This document shows, in pieces, positions 8,060 to 16,460 of a DNA stretch of 64,000 bases (positions are counted from its first letter, which is position 1; every line of letters starts with the position of its first letter). The DNA comes from CAIKLP01 sp965279595 (GTDB lineage Bacteria; Bacteroidota; Bacteroidia; Sphingobacteriales; Sphingobacteriaceae), in the NCBI GenBank assembly GCA_965279595.1, contig OZ257246.1, forward strand, positions 2,046,001 through 2,110,000, read 5' to 3'. A program made the translations under genes and the position numbers. Under the pieces are notes generated by a model. It was not told the DNA's origin. It saw only the letters and a list, made by a program, of their open reading frames with translations, and did no database searches.

Positions 8060-10342
8060 TTATTGGAGAATTACTTTTGCAGTATAAAGTTGATTTTTTG
8101 TTTTTACATTCAAGATATATATACCTGAAGCTAAATTTGATCTTTTCACAAGAATATCAGAACCAATTATTTCGTATTCAGGAATAAAAGTTTGATTCAA
8201 AATATTATTCAGTTGTAAGTTTTCTAATTCTTGAATATTTGATAAAGCAAATCTAAAATCTCCATTTGTTGGATTTGGATAAATTTTCAAATTTGCAGCT
8301 TTACCATTTATGTTTAAACCATTGAATTGACTGGCATTCGCATAGATAGCGATACCACCTCTTGGAGTTCCAGTTATGATTTCAGGTTTACCATCTGCAT
8401 CAATATCTGCCATGTCAATTTTAAAACCATTGTTAGCTGGAGAAAATATACCTTGGTTAATTTGGAAGGAATCAATAACATGGTTAATGATTTGATTATA
8501 ATTATTGTAAAGTGTATCAAATAAAAAAACTTTACCATCTGCATTGGAAATAATTAATCTGTCTTTATCATTAGGATAAAGCTTGCTTATACAAGCAGTA
8601 TTTCTACCACTTGGATAACCAAATAAGTTATTCATATTAATTTTAAACAATGAATCAGTTGTGATTTCGTAAGAAGGAGATGTAATAGATAAACCTCTTA
8701 AGTAATTAATATTATAAAAAAGCTCTCCAGTAATGATATCTTTAATTCCATCCTTATCGATATCATAAATAAAAGGAGCGGAGTTGTTACCGATATCCAA
8801 ATTATTCATCAAATCGAATTTGAATTTTAAATTAAATGGCTGGTTGGGCCCTGCTATATTTTCAAAATAATGAAAGCCTCCTTCATAACTTCCACAAATC
8901 ATATCTAAATCTCCATCGTTGTCATTATCTATGAATGCAGGACTTAATTTTATAATGTTTAGTTTTGATAAGCTATCATAATCTCTGGTAATTAATTCAA
9001 ATTTAGGTGTATTTGTGGTGCCAATATTTTTATAAAGTGTGATTCCACTTTCATAAGTACTGCTATTAACAAAGTATCCATTACTTCCAATCATGATGTC
9101 TATTAAACCATCTTGGTTATAGTCCACAAAGCTCGGACTTGCACCTTCACCAACTTCTATCATTTCATCAGATAGGAACCTATCTGTTTCAAATTCAAAT
9201 ACTGCTGAATCAATAGTTCCTTTGTTTAGATATAATAAAACATTTCTGAAATTATCATTTGCAGTTTGCACATTTGGGCATGATATTAAATCATCTAAGC
9301 CATCATTATTTACATCAACTAAAAACGAAGATGGAAATGTGCTCAAGTTTATTGGATGATTTAAGGGAAAACTAGATACTACGGTATTCATAATAGGTTC
9401 TGTATTAGAAGTACTATTCAATGCTAAATACATATTATCACAACCAGCATCCCCAATTAAAATATCTTTTAAATGATCGCCATTGAAATCGGCAATTAAA
9501 CAAGTTGAACCTGCATGTTTATTTGATTTGTTGTATTCTATTTCTTGTAATTGATATTCTTCCAATGTTTGGGCTGCTATAGGTTTCCCACCAGTGCTAC
9601 AGGGCTCAGCAGGATAATTTATAAATAAACTACATCCATTAATGTCTTCAATAAATCTTCCCCAACATCTTTTATATAATAAGAAAGTATCTAAACCAGG
9701 AGTTCCAGTTTTTTCAACAGATAAATTTTTAAACCATTCCACTGGTTCGCCTGGCATGCCAGCGCCAAATCCAAAACGAAACAAATCTAAATCACCGTCC
9801 CCATCAAAATCAACAATGGCAGGGTAATCATTAATTGGGACTCCTATATTAATTGTGAAAATATTATTTGTAAATAAAATTCCTTTGGTAATTAATTGTA
9901 ATTTGAATCCATCAGTTGGATTAGAAATATTTTTATAACAAGCTACACTTCCGTTGATATCAAAAAATAAATCTTCTTTACCATCAGCATTATAATCAGC
10001 CATCAACATCCATTGTCCAATAACTGGAAATTTTGAATTATAAAGTTTGCTGTATTCGTATTTGATTTGATTAGCAGTTCCTTTATTTAAAAAGCAAGAT
10101 AACACCGTACCTTCTCTATCGTAGGTAATTAAATCTTTTTTCCCATCTAAATCTAAATCACAACTCATGAATTGCGCAGCATCAATTCCTCCTGCAAAAG
10201 GATTGTTTAATTCTTTATTTCCTTCTTGGACAATTATTTTGCCTTTTACTTCTTCATAAGGTTTATAATTAAAAACAGATTGAGCATCAAGCTTTACAAT
10301 GAAAACGAATGATATTAGGAGAATTAGCGATATTTTTTTCAT
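8060..10342 (-). CDS. FG-GAP/VCBS repeat protein with T9SS type A sorting domain (paralogue)
   Basis: This 760-residue protein matches its downstream neighbour domain for domain: signal peptide (cut near KLDAQS), FG-GAP loops such as DLDLDGKKDL, DYNADGKEDL, DFDGDGDLDL, DFNGDHLKDI, DVNNDGLDDL, DYNQDGLIDI, DNDNDGDLDM and DIDADGKPEI, then a type A sorting domain starting KIYPNPTNGDF. Shared phrases such as YKRCWGRF, GDIGCTNMYL/GDAGCDNMYL and IEVGEGA(N/S)P run along both proteins, so they arose by tandem duplication. The stop codon of this gene directly follows the start codon of the next, which implies co-transcription. Role beyond a secreted calcium-binding propeller is unknown. Confidence 0.88.
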   Translation of the reverse strand: MKKISLILLISFVFIVKLDAQSVFNYKPYEEVKGKIIVQEGNKELNNPFAGGIDAAQFMSCDLDLDGKKDLITYDREGTVLSCFLNKGTANQIKYEYSKLYNSKFPVIGQWMLMADYNADGKEDLFFDINGSVACYKNISNPTDGFKLQLITKGILFTNNIFTINIGVPINDYPAIVDFDGDGDLDLFRFGFGAGMPGEPVEWFKNLSVEKTGTPGLDTFLLYKRCWGRFIEDINGCSLFINYPAEPCSTGGKPIAAQTLEEYQLQEIEYNKSNKHAGSTCLIADFNGDHLKDILIGDAGCDNMYLALNSTSNTEPIMNTVVSSFPLNHPINLSTFPSSFLVDVNNDGLDDLISCPNVQTANDNFRNVLLYLNKGTIDSAVFEFETDRFLSDEMIEVGEGASPSFVDYNQDGLIDIMIGSNGYFVNSSTYESGITLYKNIGTTNTPKFELITRDYDSLSKLNIIKLSPAFIDNDNDGDLDMICGSYEGGFHYFENIAGPNQPFNLKFKFDLMNNLDIGNNSAPFIYDIDKDGIKDIITGELFYNINYLRGLSITSPSYEITTDSLFKINMNNLFGYPSGRNTACISKLYPNDKDRLIISNADGKVFLFDTLYNNYNQIINHVIDSFQINQGIFSPANNGFKIDMADIDADGKPEIITGTPRGGIAIYANASQFNGLNINGKAANLKIYPNPTNGDFRFALSNIQELENLQLNNILNQTFIPEYEIIGSDILVKRSNLASGIYILNVKTKNQLYTAKVILQ

Positions 10343-10364
10343 TTTTGTTTTTTATCTGTATTCT

Positions 10365-10901
10365 ATGCGCAAATTATTAGCAATAATTATTCCTCTTTTT
10401 CTGGTATTACCCGTTCTTGGTCAAGAAACTATCTATTTCAGTTTAGCTGAGATGTTCCCAATCAATGATTTTAAGTTGGAAAGAGAAGCTAACCAAGCTA
10501 AAAACCTTTATGTTATTGCATTGAAAGATGATGGACAAATCAATCAATCAATTGAAGGTAAATATGAATTTGTGATTAATGGCTTTATTGAAAAATTGAA
10601 TTTTGACAAAGGTAAAGCAATAATTCCTGAGGAAATTGGTGCATCAGTTCTATATGTCAAACACGAAACACTTAATAATCATATTTATCATCTTTACTAT
10701 TTATTTGCTGGAGTAATCATTTCCATCCCACTTTGGTTATTAATAATTATTCCAATTTTAATTGTTTTAATAGCTTTATTCCTCAAAAGAATAATTTTCC
10801 TACTACTTTTTGTTTTATTTGTGTTTTTCTTTTTATTCCAAGGTATAGATTTTTCTGCCTTTATGAATTTAATGAAAGAGGCTATAAACACTATTTTTTA
10901 G
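10365..10901 (+). CDS. Small exported/membrane protein of unknown function
   Basis: The ATG at 10365 opens a clear signal sequence (MRKLLAIIIPLFLVLPVLG, cut before QETIYF). An earlier in-frame start at 10299 would run through the divergent neighbour and add a poor N-terminus, so I reject it. The 178-residue product has a ~110-residue extracytoplasmic part (YFSLAEMFPINDFKLE, then lysine-rich strands) and a C-terminal third with two long hydrophobic stretches of Ile, Leu and Phe separated by KR, likely membrane segments. I do not recognise the family. Its stop codon overlaps the stop codon of the convergent tamL gene. The unusually low-complexity hydrophobic end may weaken homology searches. 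Confidence 0.72.
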   Translation: MRKLLAIIIPLFLVLPVLGQETIYFSLAEMFPINDFKLEREANQAKNLYVIALKDDGQINQSIEGKYEFVINGFIEKLNFDKGKAIIPEEIGASVLYVKHETLNNHIYHLYYLFAGVIISIPLWLLIIIPILIVLIALFLKRIIFLLLFVLFVFFFLFQGIDFSAFMNLMKEAINTIF

Positions 10902-13228
10902 AATGGATAACCAATACCAAAATTAAAATTTAAGAAGCTGTAATCGTTTTGAAGAATCCATTCTGAATTATTTATATTTCTAATTACCCAGCGGTCTTTA
11001 CCATCAAACCGTGGATCTCTTAATTTCAATCCTAAATCAAATCTAAAAAGCAAGAAACTATAATCCATTCTCAATCCAACACCTGTTCCAACTGCTAATT
11101 CTTTATAGAAAGTCGAAAATTTGAAAGCCGCTTCAGGACTGGCAGATTGGTTGCTGATTGTCCAAACGTTACCAAAATCAATAAAACTAGCACCTTTGAG
11201 TTTTGAACCAATAAAACGATCAAAAATATCGAAACGATATTCAAAGTTTCCTTCTATTTTAAAGTCACCAGTTTGGTCTAAATTTAATTCATTGGAAGTT
11301 ATATCACTATAAGTACCTGGCCCAACTGATCGAGCTTTGAACGCCCTAACGCTATTGGAACCTCCAGTAAAAAATTGACGTTCAAATGGTAATACAACTG
11401 AATTCCAATATGCAAATCCTAAACCTGAATTTATTCTATATACCAATTGATTTTTCCTGTCTATATTATGGAAATACCTAAAATCAAATTCTGGTCTGGT
11501 GAAATTATAATAGGGGAGATCAAAAAATTGATATAGACCATTATCGTTTTTAGGCCTGCTTAATAAGGTGCTTGCTGCATATAAACCAGTACCCATTACT
11601 TCAATATTAAATCTGAAGTAAAAGTAGTCTTTAAAAATATTGATTCTTTGATTATTAAATATCAAAGAGTATTTTATCCCTAAGGTGATGTGCGGATCGA
11701 AACTTTCTTTGATATAAGGGTTATTTAAATTATCTAAAAGTTGTTCAGCTTCAGTTGAAAGGTTTGAGTTGACAAAATTAATTGAAAATGGGAATACGGT
11801 GTGACTTATATTTTGGTTTTGTTTCCATTCATAACTGAATGAACTATTGAAAGTATTTCTAGCATATTCTGGTCGGTTTTCAGTTATATAGTTTACACCA
11901 AAACGTGTTCTAGGATTTGAATAAATTCCATAAGTTGGCTTGTCTCTAAAAAATACGAAACCTGGAAAGGTAACGCTGGCAGAGGTGTTAGTTTCTTGAC
12001 TATTAAAAACTGGGATGTTTTGTTGATTTGCATCTATAAACGCTTGTGTTTCTAAACCTGCTTTCACTCTGAATTCAAATACTTCACCTCCTCTAAAAAT
12101 ATTTCTATTGGTATAAACAAAATTGGCTGAAGTTCCAATGTTTTCAGATGCCACATAACCTTCAATTTCAGTATTTGTTGCTTGTTTTTTCCCTGGAATT
12201 AATTCTATGTAACTATTTAATTGAGTACTATCAGTTGAGTCTACTGCAAATTCTATACTTACAAATTTGAATATACCGAGATCACCTAAACGATTGTATG
12301 AAAGTTCTACATCATTATCGCTATAAGAAACTCCTGAGTGAAGAAAAATCATTCTATGCAACACCTTTGCTTTAATTACTCTTTCTTTATCAATAAATAC
12401 CATGCTATCAATTTTGCTTGTATCTGTTGAAAGGGCTGCTCTACTTATGTTATTTGAATTTACGTTAACAACAATATCATTTATTTTATAAAATTGATGA
12501 GCGTTTTTGTTATTAGGATTTTCAATATAAACTTTTATATCTAGTTGTTTAGTTTTTAATGCGGTATCAACTTTGAAATGGATATATTCTCTATTAAAAA
12601 AGAAATAGCCATAGTTCTTTAAATCTTTTGTTATTCTTTGCCTTTCTAATTCTATATTTTCTTGGTCATATTGTGCACCAATTTTTAATTTTGATTGATT
12701 TAATTTGTAGAAGTAAATACTTTGAACAACACTATCTTTTATAAAGTATTGAATATTTCTAATACTATAAGGCATTTTCTTATCTGATTTATAAACCACA
12801 TAAGCTTTTTTCTTTTTGATAGTATCGGAAAAAGTGACTTCAGCTTGAAAATATCCTTTATTAAATAGGTATTGTTTGATTTGGGTAGCAGAAATTTTAG
12901 TGAGTGCGCTGTCATAAAGAATTGGTGGTTCTCCCAATCCGTTTTTTATTTTTTTGCTCCACCTAGTCTCCTTTTTCCAGTCGAACATTTGATAAATTTT
13001 TAAGTAGACTTTAGCAATTCCTAAAAATTTTCTATTCGGTTTTTGTCTAACATAAATATGTGCATCGTCTCGAAGCGCTCCTTTTAATCCTTTGATCTGA
13101 TAGGAATGCATGAGCGCTTGATCTTTAGGTATTTTTCTAGTGGTACTGCAGCCAGTCCCTAACAAAATGATAGAAATGAGTATAATTGTAAAACGAATAG
13201 AATAATTGGTCAATGATCTCAAAAGCAC
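10898..13228 (-). CDS. tamL: BamA/TamA-family outer-membrane lipoprotein, TamL type
   Basis: The ~776-residue protein combines a lipoprotein signal (lipobox LGTGC, Cys27 from the first start) with POTRA-like domains (residues ~45-330) and a C-terminal Omp85 barrel. Barrel hallmarks are FTGGSNSVRAFKARSVGPG and the final FNFGIGYPF with terminal Phe. In Bacteroidota the TamA role is taken by a lipidated form, TamL, that works with inner-membrane TamB in outer-membrane assembly or lipid movement; no tamB lies beside it here. The frame has no ATG near the signal: the first candidate start is GTG at 13226-13228, which overlaps the divergent methyltransferase gene by 16 bases, and a TTG at 13211-13213 is an alternative that almost removes the overlap. 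Confidence 0.85.
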   Translation of the reverse strand: MLLRSLTNYSIRFTIILISIILLGTGCSTTRKIPKDQALMHSYQIKGLKGALRDDAHIYVRQKPNRKFLGIAKVYLKIYQMFDWKKETRWSKKIKNGLGEPPILYDSALTKISATQIKQYLFNKGYFQAEVTFSDTIKKKKAYVVYKSDKKMPYSIRNIQYFIKDSVVQSIYFYKLNQSKLKIGAQYDQENIELERQRITKDLKNYGYFFFNREYIHFKVDTALKTKQLDIKVYIENPNNKNAHQFYKINDIVVNVNSNNISRAALSTDTSKIDSMVFIDKERVIKAKVLHRMIFLHSGVSYSDNDVELSYNRLGDLGIFKFVSIEFAVDSTDSTQLNSYIELIPGKKQATNTEIEGYVASENIGTSANFVYTNRNIFRGGEVFEFRVKAGLETQAFIDANQQNIPVFNSQETNTSASVTFPGFVFFRDKPTYGIYSNPRTRFGVNYITENRPEYARNTFNSSFSYEWKQNQNISHTVFPFSINFVNSNLSTEAEQLLDNLNNPYIKESFDPHITLGIKYSLIFNNQRINIFKDYFYFRFNIEVMGTGLYAASTLLSRPKNDNGLYQFFDLPYYNFTRPEFDFRYFHNIDRKNQLVYRINSGLGFAYWNSVVLPFERQFFTGGSNSVRAFKARSVGPGTYSDITSNELNLDQTGDFKIEGNFEYRFDIFDRFIGSKLKGASFIDFGNVWTISNQSASPEAAFKFSTFYKELAVGTGVGLRMDYSFLLFRFDLGLKLRDPRFDGKDRWVIRNINNSEWILQNDYSFLNFNFGIGYPF

Positions 13229-13983
13229 AAATCAGTTTTATTAAGTCTTTGCAACAAAAAAAGCATCGGCAAGAAAGCAAAAAATTCATTGCCGAAGGAA
13301 TAAAATTGATTGAAGAGCTTATTCAATCTAATTTTGAAATCGAACATATTTATACTGTTGAAGAAAAATATGATTCACTTTTCATTAGCCTTTCAAAGGT
13401 ATCGAAAAATATAGAAATTTCCATTGTTAGCCATTCTGAATTAGAACGAATCACAGCTCTACAAAGTACACCCGATATCCTAGCGATCGTGAACATCACA
13501 GAACCAGATCCATTGCTTTTAAATGATAAAAATTGGTTTAAAAATAATTTAGCATTGGTTTTAGATGAGGTAAAAGATCCTGGAAACATGGGCACTATCA
13601 TCAGAATTGCAGATTGGTTTAATATAAAACGTATTATTTGCTCAGAACAGTCTGTTGACATTTACAATTCTAAAGTCGTTCAATCATCAATGGGATCTAT
13701 ATTTAGGGTAGAAGTTTTTTACAAACCCTTAGACGAGTTTGTTTCAAGGTTTACAGATTTGCCAATTTATGGAGCAGTTTTAAATGGAAATTCTATTTAT
13801 CAAGAAGAATTGTTGCAATATGGATTAATTGTTTTAGGAAGTGAGTCACATGGAATAAGTGAACCAATTTTGAAATTAATTAATCGGGAAATTACAATTC
13901 CAAGCACAGGAGCAGCTGAATCTCTGAATGTTGCGGTTGCTACCGCTATCATTTGCTCTGAATTTAGAAGAAAGGCTATTTAA
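13213..13983 (+). CDS. SpoU/TrmH-family RNA 2'-O-methyltransferase
   Basis: The 256-residue protein begins with the usual substrate-binding N-terminus (MISKAQISFIKSLQQKKHR, then KKFIAEG) and ends with the knotted SPOUT domain. The SPOUT motifs are LDEVKDPGNMGTIIRIADW, VVLGSESHGIS-like VLGSESHGIS and IPSTGAAESLNVAVATAI. Members transfer methyl from S-adenosylmethionine to ribose 2'-OH of rRNA or tRNA; the target (for example 23S rRNA as with RlmB) cannot be fixed from sequence. It is divergent from tamL with overlapping 5' ends, a neighbourhood that I believe is common in this phylum. Confidence 0.9.
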   Translation: MISKAQISFIKSLQQKKHRQESKKFIAEGIKLIEELIQSNFEIEHIYTVEEKYDSLFISLSKVSKNIEISIVSHSELERITALQSTPDILAIVNITEPDPLLLNDKNWFKNNLALVLDEVKDPGNMGTIIRIADWFNIKRIICSEQSVDIYNSKVVQSSMGSIFRVEVFYKPLDEFVSRFTDLPIYGAVLNGNSIYQEELLQYGLIVLGSESHGISEPILKLINREITIPSTGAAESLNVAVATAIICSEFRRKAI

Positions 13984-14015
13984 TAGAATATGAAAGCTAT
14001 TATTTTGAATATTTC

Positions 14016-14045
14016 TTGTGTAGAATCATAATTTTAGTACATTTG
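14016..14045 (+). promoter_or_regulatory. Promoter of the tRNA-Cys transcription unit
   Basis: TTG at 14016-14018, a 19-base spacer and TACATTTG at 14038-14045 match the Bacteroidota -33/-7 promoter consensus in both boxes and spacing. Transcription should start near 14052, ten bases before the tRNA. The same octamer with the same spacing precedes tRNA-Lys on the other strand. Confidence 0.8.
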
Positions 14046-14061
14046 CAGACTCTAAAAATAG

Positions 14062-14135
14062 GGTCGAGTGGCCGAGTGGCTAGGCAGAGGTCTGCAAAAC
14101 CTTGTACAGCGGTTCGAATCCGCTCTCGACCTCCA
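14062..14135 (+). tRNA. tRNA-Cys (GCA)
   Basis: A full cloverleaf can be drawn: acceptor GGTCGAG (14062-14068) pairs with CTCGACC (14125-14131), the anticodon stem GAGGT/ACCTT encloses the loop CTGCAAA with anticodon GCA at 14094-14096, and the T arm is GCGG-TTCGAAT-CCGC. The discriminator is T14132, the cysteine identity base, and CCA is encoded at 14133-14135. It has its own promoter just upstream and a small protein gene 37 bases downstream. Confidence 0.97.
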
Positions 14136-14172
14136 AATTTTCAGTTTGAATAAAAAAATTAATTAAAAGAAA

Positions 14173-14313
14173 ATGGCAGTTACTAGATTAAAAAGAAAAG
14201 ACAGAAAGAACAAAACAGTTTCTAGACTGAAAGTTCAACACAAGAAAATGGCAACCGATAAATCTATCAAAAAGCCAGTAGAACGTTCTGAAGAAACAAA
14301 ATCAGAAGAATAA
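14173..14313 (+). CDS. 46-residue basic protein of unknown function, downstream of tRNA-Cys
   Basis: An ATG at 14173 opens a 46-codon frame starting MAVTRLKRKDRKNKTVSRLK and ending KPVERSEETKSEE. The N-terminal half is strongly basic and the last ten residues acidic, a pattern seen in small nucleic-acid or ribosome-associated proteins. I recall similar short basic proteins with a (T/N)RLKRKxRxNK start as unnamed genes in other Bacteroidota, but cannot check it. It lies between tRNA-Cys and a strong terminator with no good promoter of its own, so it is probably made from the tRNA transcript. Function is unknown. Confidence 0.7.
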   Translation: MAVTRLKRKDRKNKTVSRLKVQHKKMATDKSIKKPVERSEETKSEE

Positions 14314-14335
14314 TTCTTTTTTTCTAAGATATTTT

Positions 14336-14369
14336 AAGCTGTTTGAGAAAACTCAAACGGCTTTTTTAT
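14336..14369 (+). terminator. Rho-independent terminator of the tRNA-Cys/46-residue protein unit
   Basis: A 12-pair stem (14336-14347 with 14352-14363, one G-T pair) closes an AAAA tetraloop and runs into a T tract at 14362-14367. It is 22 bases after the stop codon of the small protein gene. The T tract overlaps the last codons of the convergent pyrD gene. Confidence 0.85.
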
Positions 14370-15394
14370 TGAATTAAAGATTTGTTGATTTTTCTAATAA
14401 GATTAGGGCCTTCATAAATAAAACCCGTGTATACTTGCACCAAAGTAGCACCAGCATTAAGTTTTTCAATTGCATCTTCTGCTGAATGAATTCCACCAAC
14501 TGCAATAATTGGGAATGCACCGTTTGATTTTTTTGCTAAATAACTGATAACCTCAGTCGCTTTTTCTCTCAATGGTTTCCCACTTAACCCTCCCATCCCA
14601 ATTGATTCAATAAAGTTTTTATCAGTTAATAAACCAGTTCTATTAATGGTTGTATTACTTGCTATAACTCCCGCTGTTCCAGTTTCAATAACTATTTCAA
14701 CTACATCATCCAATTGTTCAACAGTTAAATCTGGAGCAATTTTTAATAAAATTGGTTTTAATTTATTTTTCTTTTTATTATGATCTTGCAATTTATTTAG
14801 TAATTGTTTGAGAGGTTCCTTTTCTTGTAATGCTCTAAGGTTTGGTGTATTTGGAGAGCTTACATTTACAACAAAATAATCTACATATTCAAATAAGGCT
14901 TCAAAACATTTTTCATAATCATGTACGGCATGATCATTTTCTGTGACCTTATTTTTGCCAATATTTCCACCAATTATTAATTTTTTATTTCTGTTTTTTA
15001 ATCTTTTAACAGCAGCTTCAACTCCTTCATTATTAAAACCCATTCTATTGATTAAGGCTGAATCTAAAGGCAATCTGAACATTCTTGGCTTTGGGTTGCC
15101 CGGTTGACCAACAGGTGTTAAGGTACCAATCTCAATAAATCCAAAACCGAAGTTTCCTAATTCATTATATAGCTTCGCGTCTTTATCAAAACCAGCCGCT
15201 AATCCAACTGGATTGGGAAAATCAATTCCAAAAACATTTCTTTTTAAAGAAGGGTGATTTACTTGATAGATTGATTTAATTAATATGGAAATTCCTGGAA
15301 TCCAATTTAGAACTTTAATTAATTTGAAAACAAAATGGTGAATTTTTTCAGGATCAATTAGAAAAAATAACGGTCTAATAAGCAGTTTGTACAT
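14366..15394 (-). CDS. pyrD: Dihydroorotate dehydrogenase (quinone), class 2
   Basis: The enzyme oxidises dihydroorotate to orotate in pyrimidine synthesis and passes electrons to quinone at the inner membrane. Its 342 residues are typical for class 2, including the N-terminal membrane-associating helices (IDPEKIHHFVFKLIK). FMN and substrate segments include GLAAGFDKDA, IEIGTLTPVGQPGNPKPR, NRMGFNNEG, the VNVSSPNTPNLR loop with the class 2 catalytic Ser, and the phosphate-binding AVGGI and QVYTGF segments. The gene is the last of a tightly packed minus-strand series and starts one base after the stop codon of mnmD. Confidence 0.97.
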   Translation of the reverse strand: MYKLLIRPLFFLIDPEKIHHFVFKLIKVLNWIPGISILIKSIYQVNHPSLKRNVFGIDFPNPVGLAAGFDKDAKLYNELGNFGFGFIEIGTLTPVGQPGNPKPRMFRLPLDSALINRMGFNNEGVEAAVKRLKNRNKKLIIGGNIGKNKVTENDHAVHDYEKCFEALFEYVDYFVVNVSSPNTPNLRALQEKEPLKQLLNKLQDHNKKKNKLKPILLKIAPDLTVEQLDDVVEIVIETGTAGVIASNTTINRTGLLTDKNFIESIGMGGLSGKPLREKATEVISYLAKKSNGAFPIIAVGGIHSAEDAIEKLNAGATLVQVYTGFIYEGPNLIRKINKSLIQ

Positions 15395-15395
15395 A

Positions 15396-16079
15396 TTATT
15401 TAAATAGGGTAGCCCTCATCATTTCACGTTTACCAGCGGCGCCTTTAGGCCTTTCAATTTGAAAACCTAAACCTTTCAATATCCTTTTCAACTGGCCAGT
15501 TACGCTATAGGTCACAAATATACCCTTATCTTTTAAAAATTTACAAGCATGAGTAATGGATTCTTCTGTCCACATACTACTTTGTTTTGTGTTTGCAAAT
15601 GCATCATAATAAATAATGTCATATTCTTGAATGCTACTAAATTTAAGTAACTCAAGATGTTCAATATTTAATTTGATGGATGGAAAAAGAAAGTAGTTTT
15701 TGTTTAAAGTGTTTGAATAATTTAATAAAAAGGATTCAAATAAATTAGCAGACTTTAAGAATTGATTGTAATTCGTTTGTAATAATTGTTCTTTTGAGAG
15801 TGGATTCGATTCTATACCAGTGTAGTTTAATTTCAAATTTTGAGAAATTGCAAAATCTGCAGACAATAAAAAATTGAGTCCAGTACCAAAGCCTACTTCC
15901 AAAATAGAAATTTCTGAACAATTGTTTTTAGATAAGTAATCAATAAGACCGTTTTCTAAAAAAACATGTTTTGATTCTTGTAAAGCTCCATGAATTGAGT
16001 GATAATGTTCATCAACTAAAGAGTTATAATAGGTAATGGATCCGTCTTCAGTAAGAATAGGCTTTATGAATTCCTCCAT
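15396..16079 (-). CDS. mnmD: tRNA 5-methylaminomethyl-2-thiouridine methyltransferase, stand-alone MnmD
   Basis: The 227-residue protein matches the methyltransferase half of E. coli MnmC without the oxidase half, the form called MnmD. It starts with the family phrase PILTEDGSITYYNSLVDEHY, then SIHGALQES, the AdoMet loop EVGFGTGLNFLL, the acidic YYDAFA motif, MWTEESI and the C-terminal PKGAAGKREMMRA segment. It would add the last methyl to the wobble uridine of tRNAs such as tRNA-Lys(UUU), the tRNA encoded at 52.5 kb. It sits three bases after the rhodanese gene and one base before pyrD. Confidence 0.92.
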   Translation of the reverse strand: MEEFIKPILTEDGSITYYNSLVDEHYHSIHGALQESKHVFLENGLIDYLSKNNCSEISILEVGFGTGLNFLLSADFAISQNLKLNYTGIESNPLSKEQLLQTNYNQFLKSANLFESFLLNYSNTLNKNYFLFPSIKLNIEHLELLKFSSIQEYDIIYYDAFANTKQSSMWTEESITHACKFLKDKGIFVTYSVTGQLKRILKGLGFQIERPKGAAGKREMMRATLFK

Positions 16080-16082
16080 TTA

Positions 16083-16460
16083 TTATTTGGTGCTTCTCAT
16101 TCCAACTTTTACCAAATCAGAATAGCCTCCATCTAGATCATAAACAATTTTAAATCCTTTTTTACGCAGCGTTGCAGCAGCTCTTCCACTTCTAACACCA
16201 ATTGCACAGTATAGAAATACAGCCTGAGTTTTATCTAGCTTTTCAATTTCTGAATCAAAAGAAGAATTGGTTATGTCTATGTTTTTAGAACCTTCAATAT
16301 GGCCTTCAGCAAATTCTTGAGGAGTTCTCACATCAATGATTATGCCTTTGTATTTGTAATAGCTAGCCTTAAATTCAATAGAATTAACTTTCATGGCTGA
16401 TTGTGCCAATAAAGTTAAATGAATCGTTAACCCAATAATCAAAATACTTACTCGTTTCAT
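16083..16460 (-). CDS. Exported rhodanese-domain protein
   Basis: The protein has 125 residues: a signal peptide (cut near LLAQSA) and one rhodanese domain. Visible are DVRTPQEFAEGHIEGSKNID and the active-site loop CAIGVRSGRAA with Cys85, which carries sulfur as persulfide in active family members. The export signal implies a periplasmic location, so a link to tRNA thiolation with its neighbour mnmD is unlikely despite the shared sulfur theme. The start overlaps the stop of the COG3014-like gene by four bases, so the genes are translationally coupled. Confidence 0.9.
   Translation of the reverse strand: MKRVSILIIGLTIHLTLLAQSAMKVNSIEFKASYYKYKGIIIDVRTPQEFAEGHIEGSKNIDITNSSFDSEIEKLDKTQAVFLYCAIGVRSGRAAATLRKKGFKIVYDLDGGYSDLVKVGMRSTK

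Noticed and set aside
10299..10364. Earlier in-frame start for the small exported protein at 10365
   Set aside because: It overlaps the divergent FG-GAP gene and spoils the clear signal peptide that begins at 10365.
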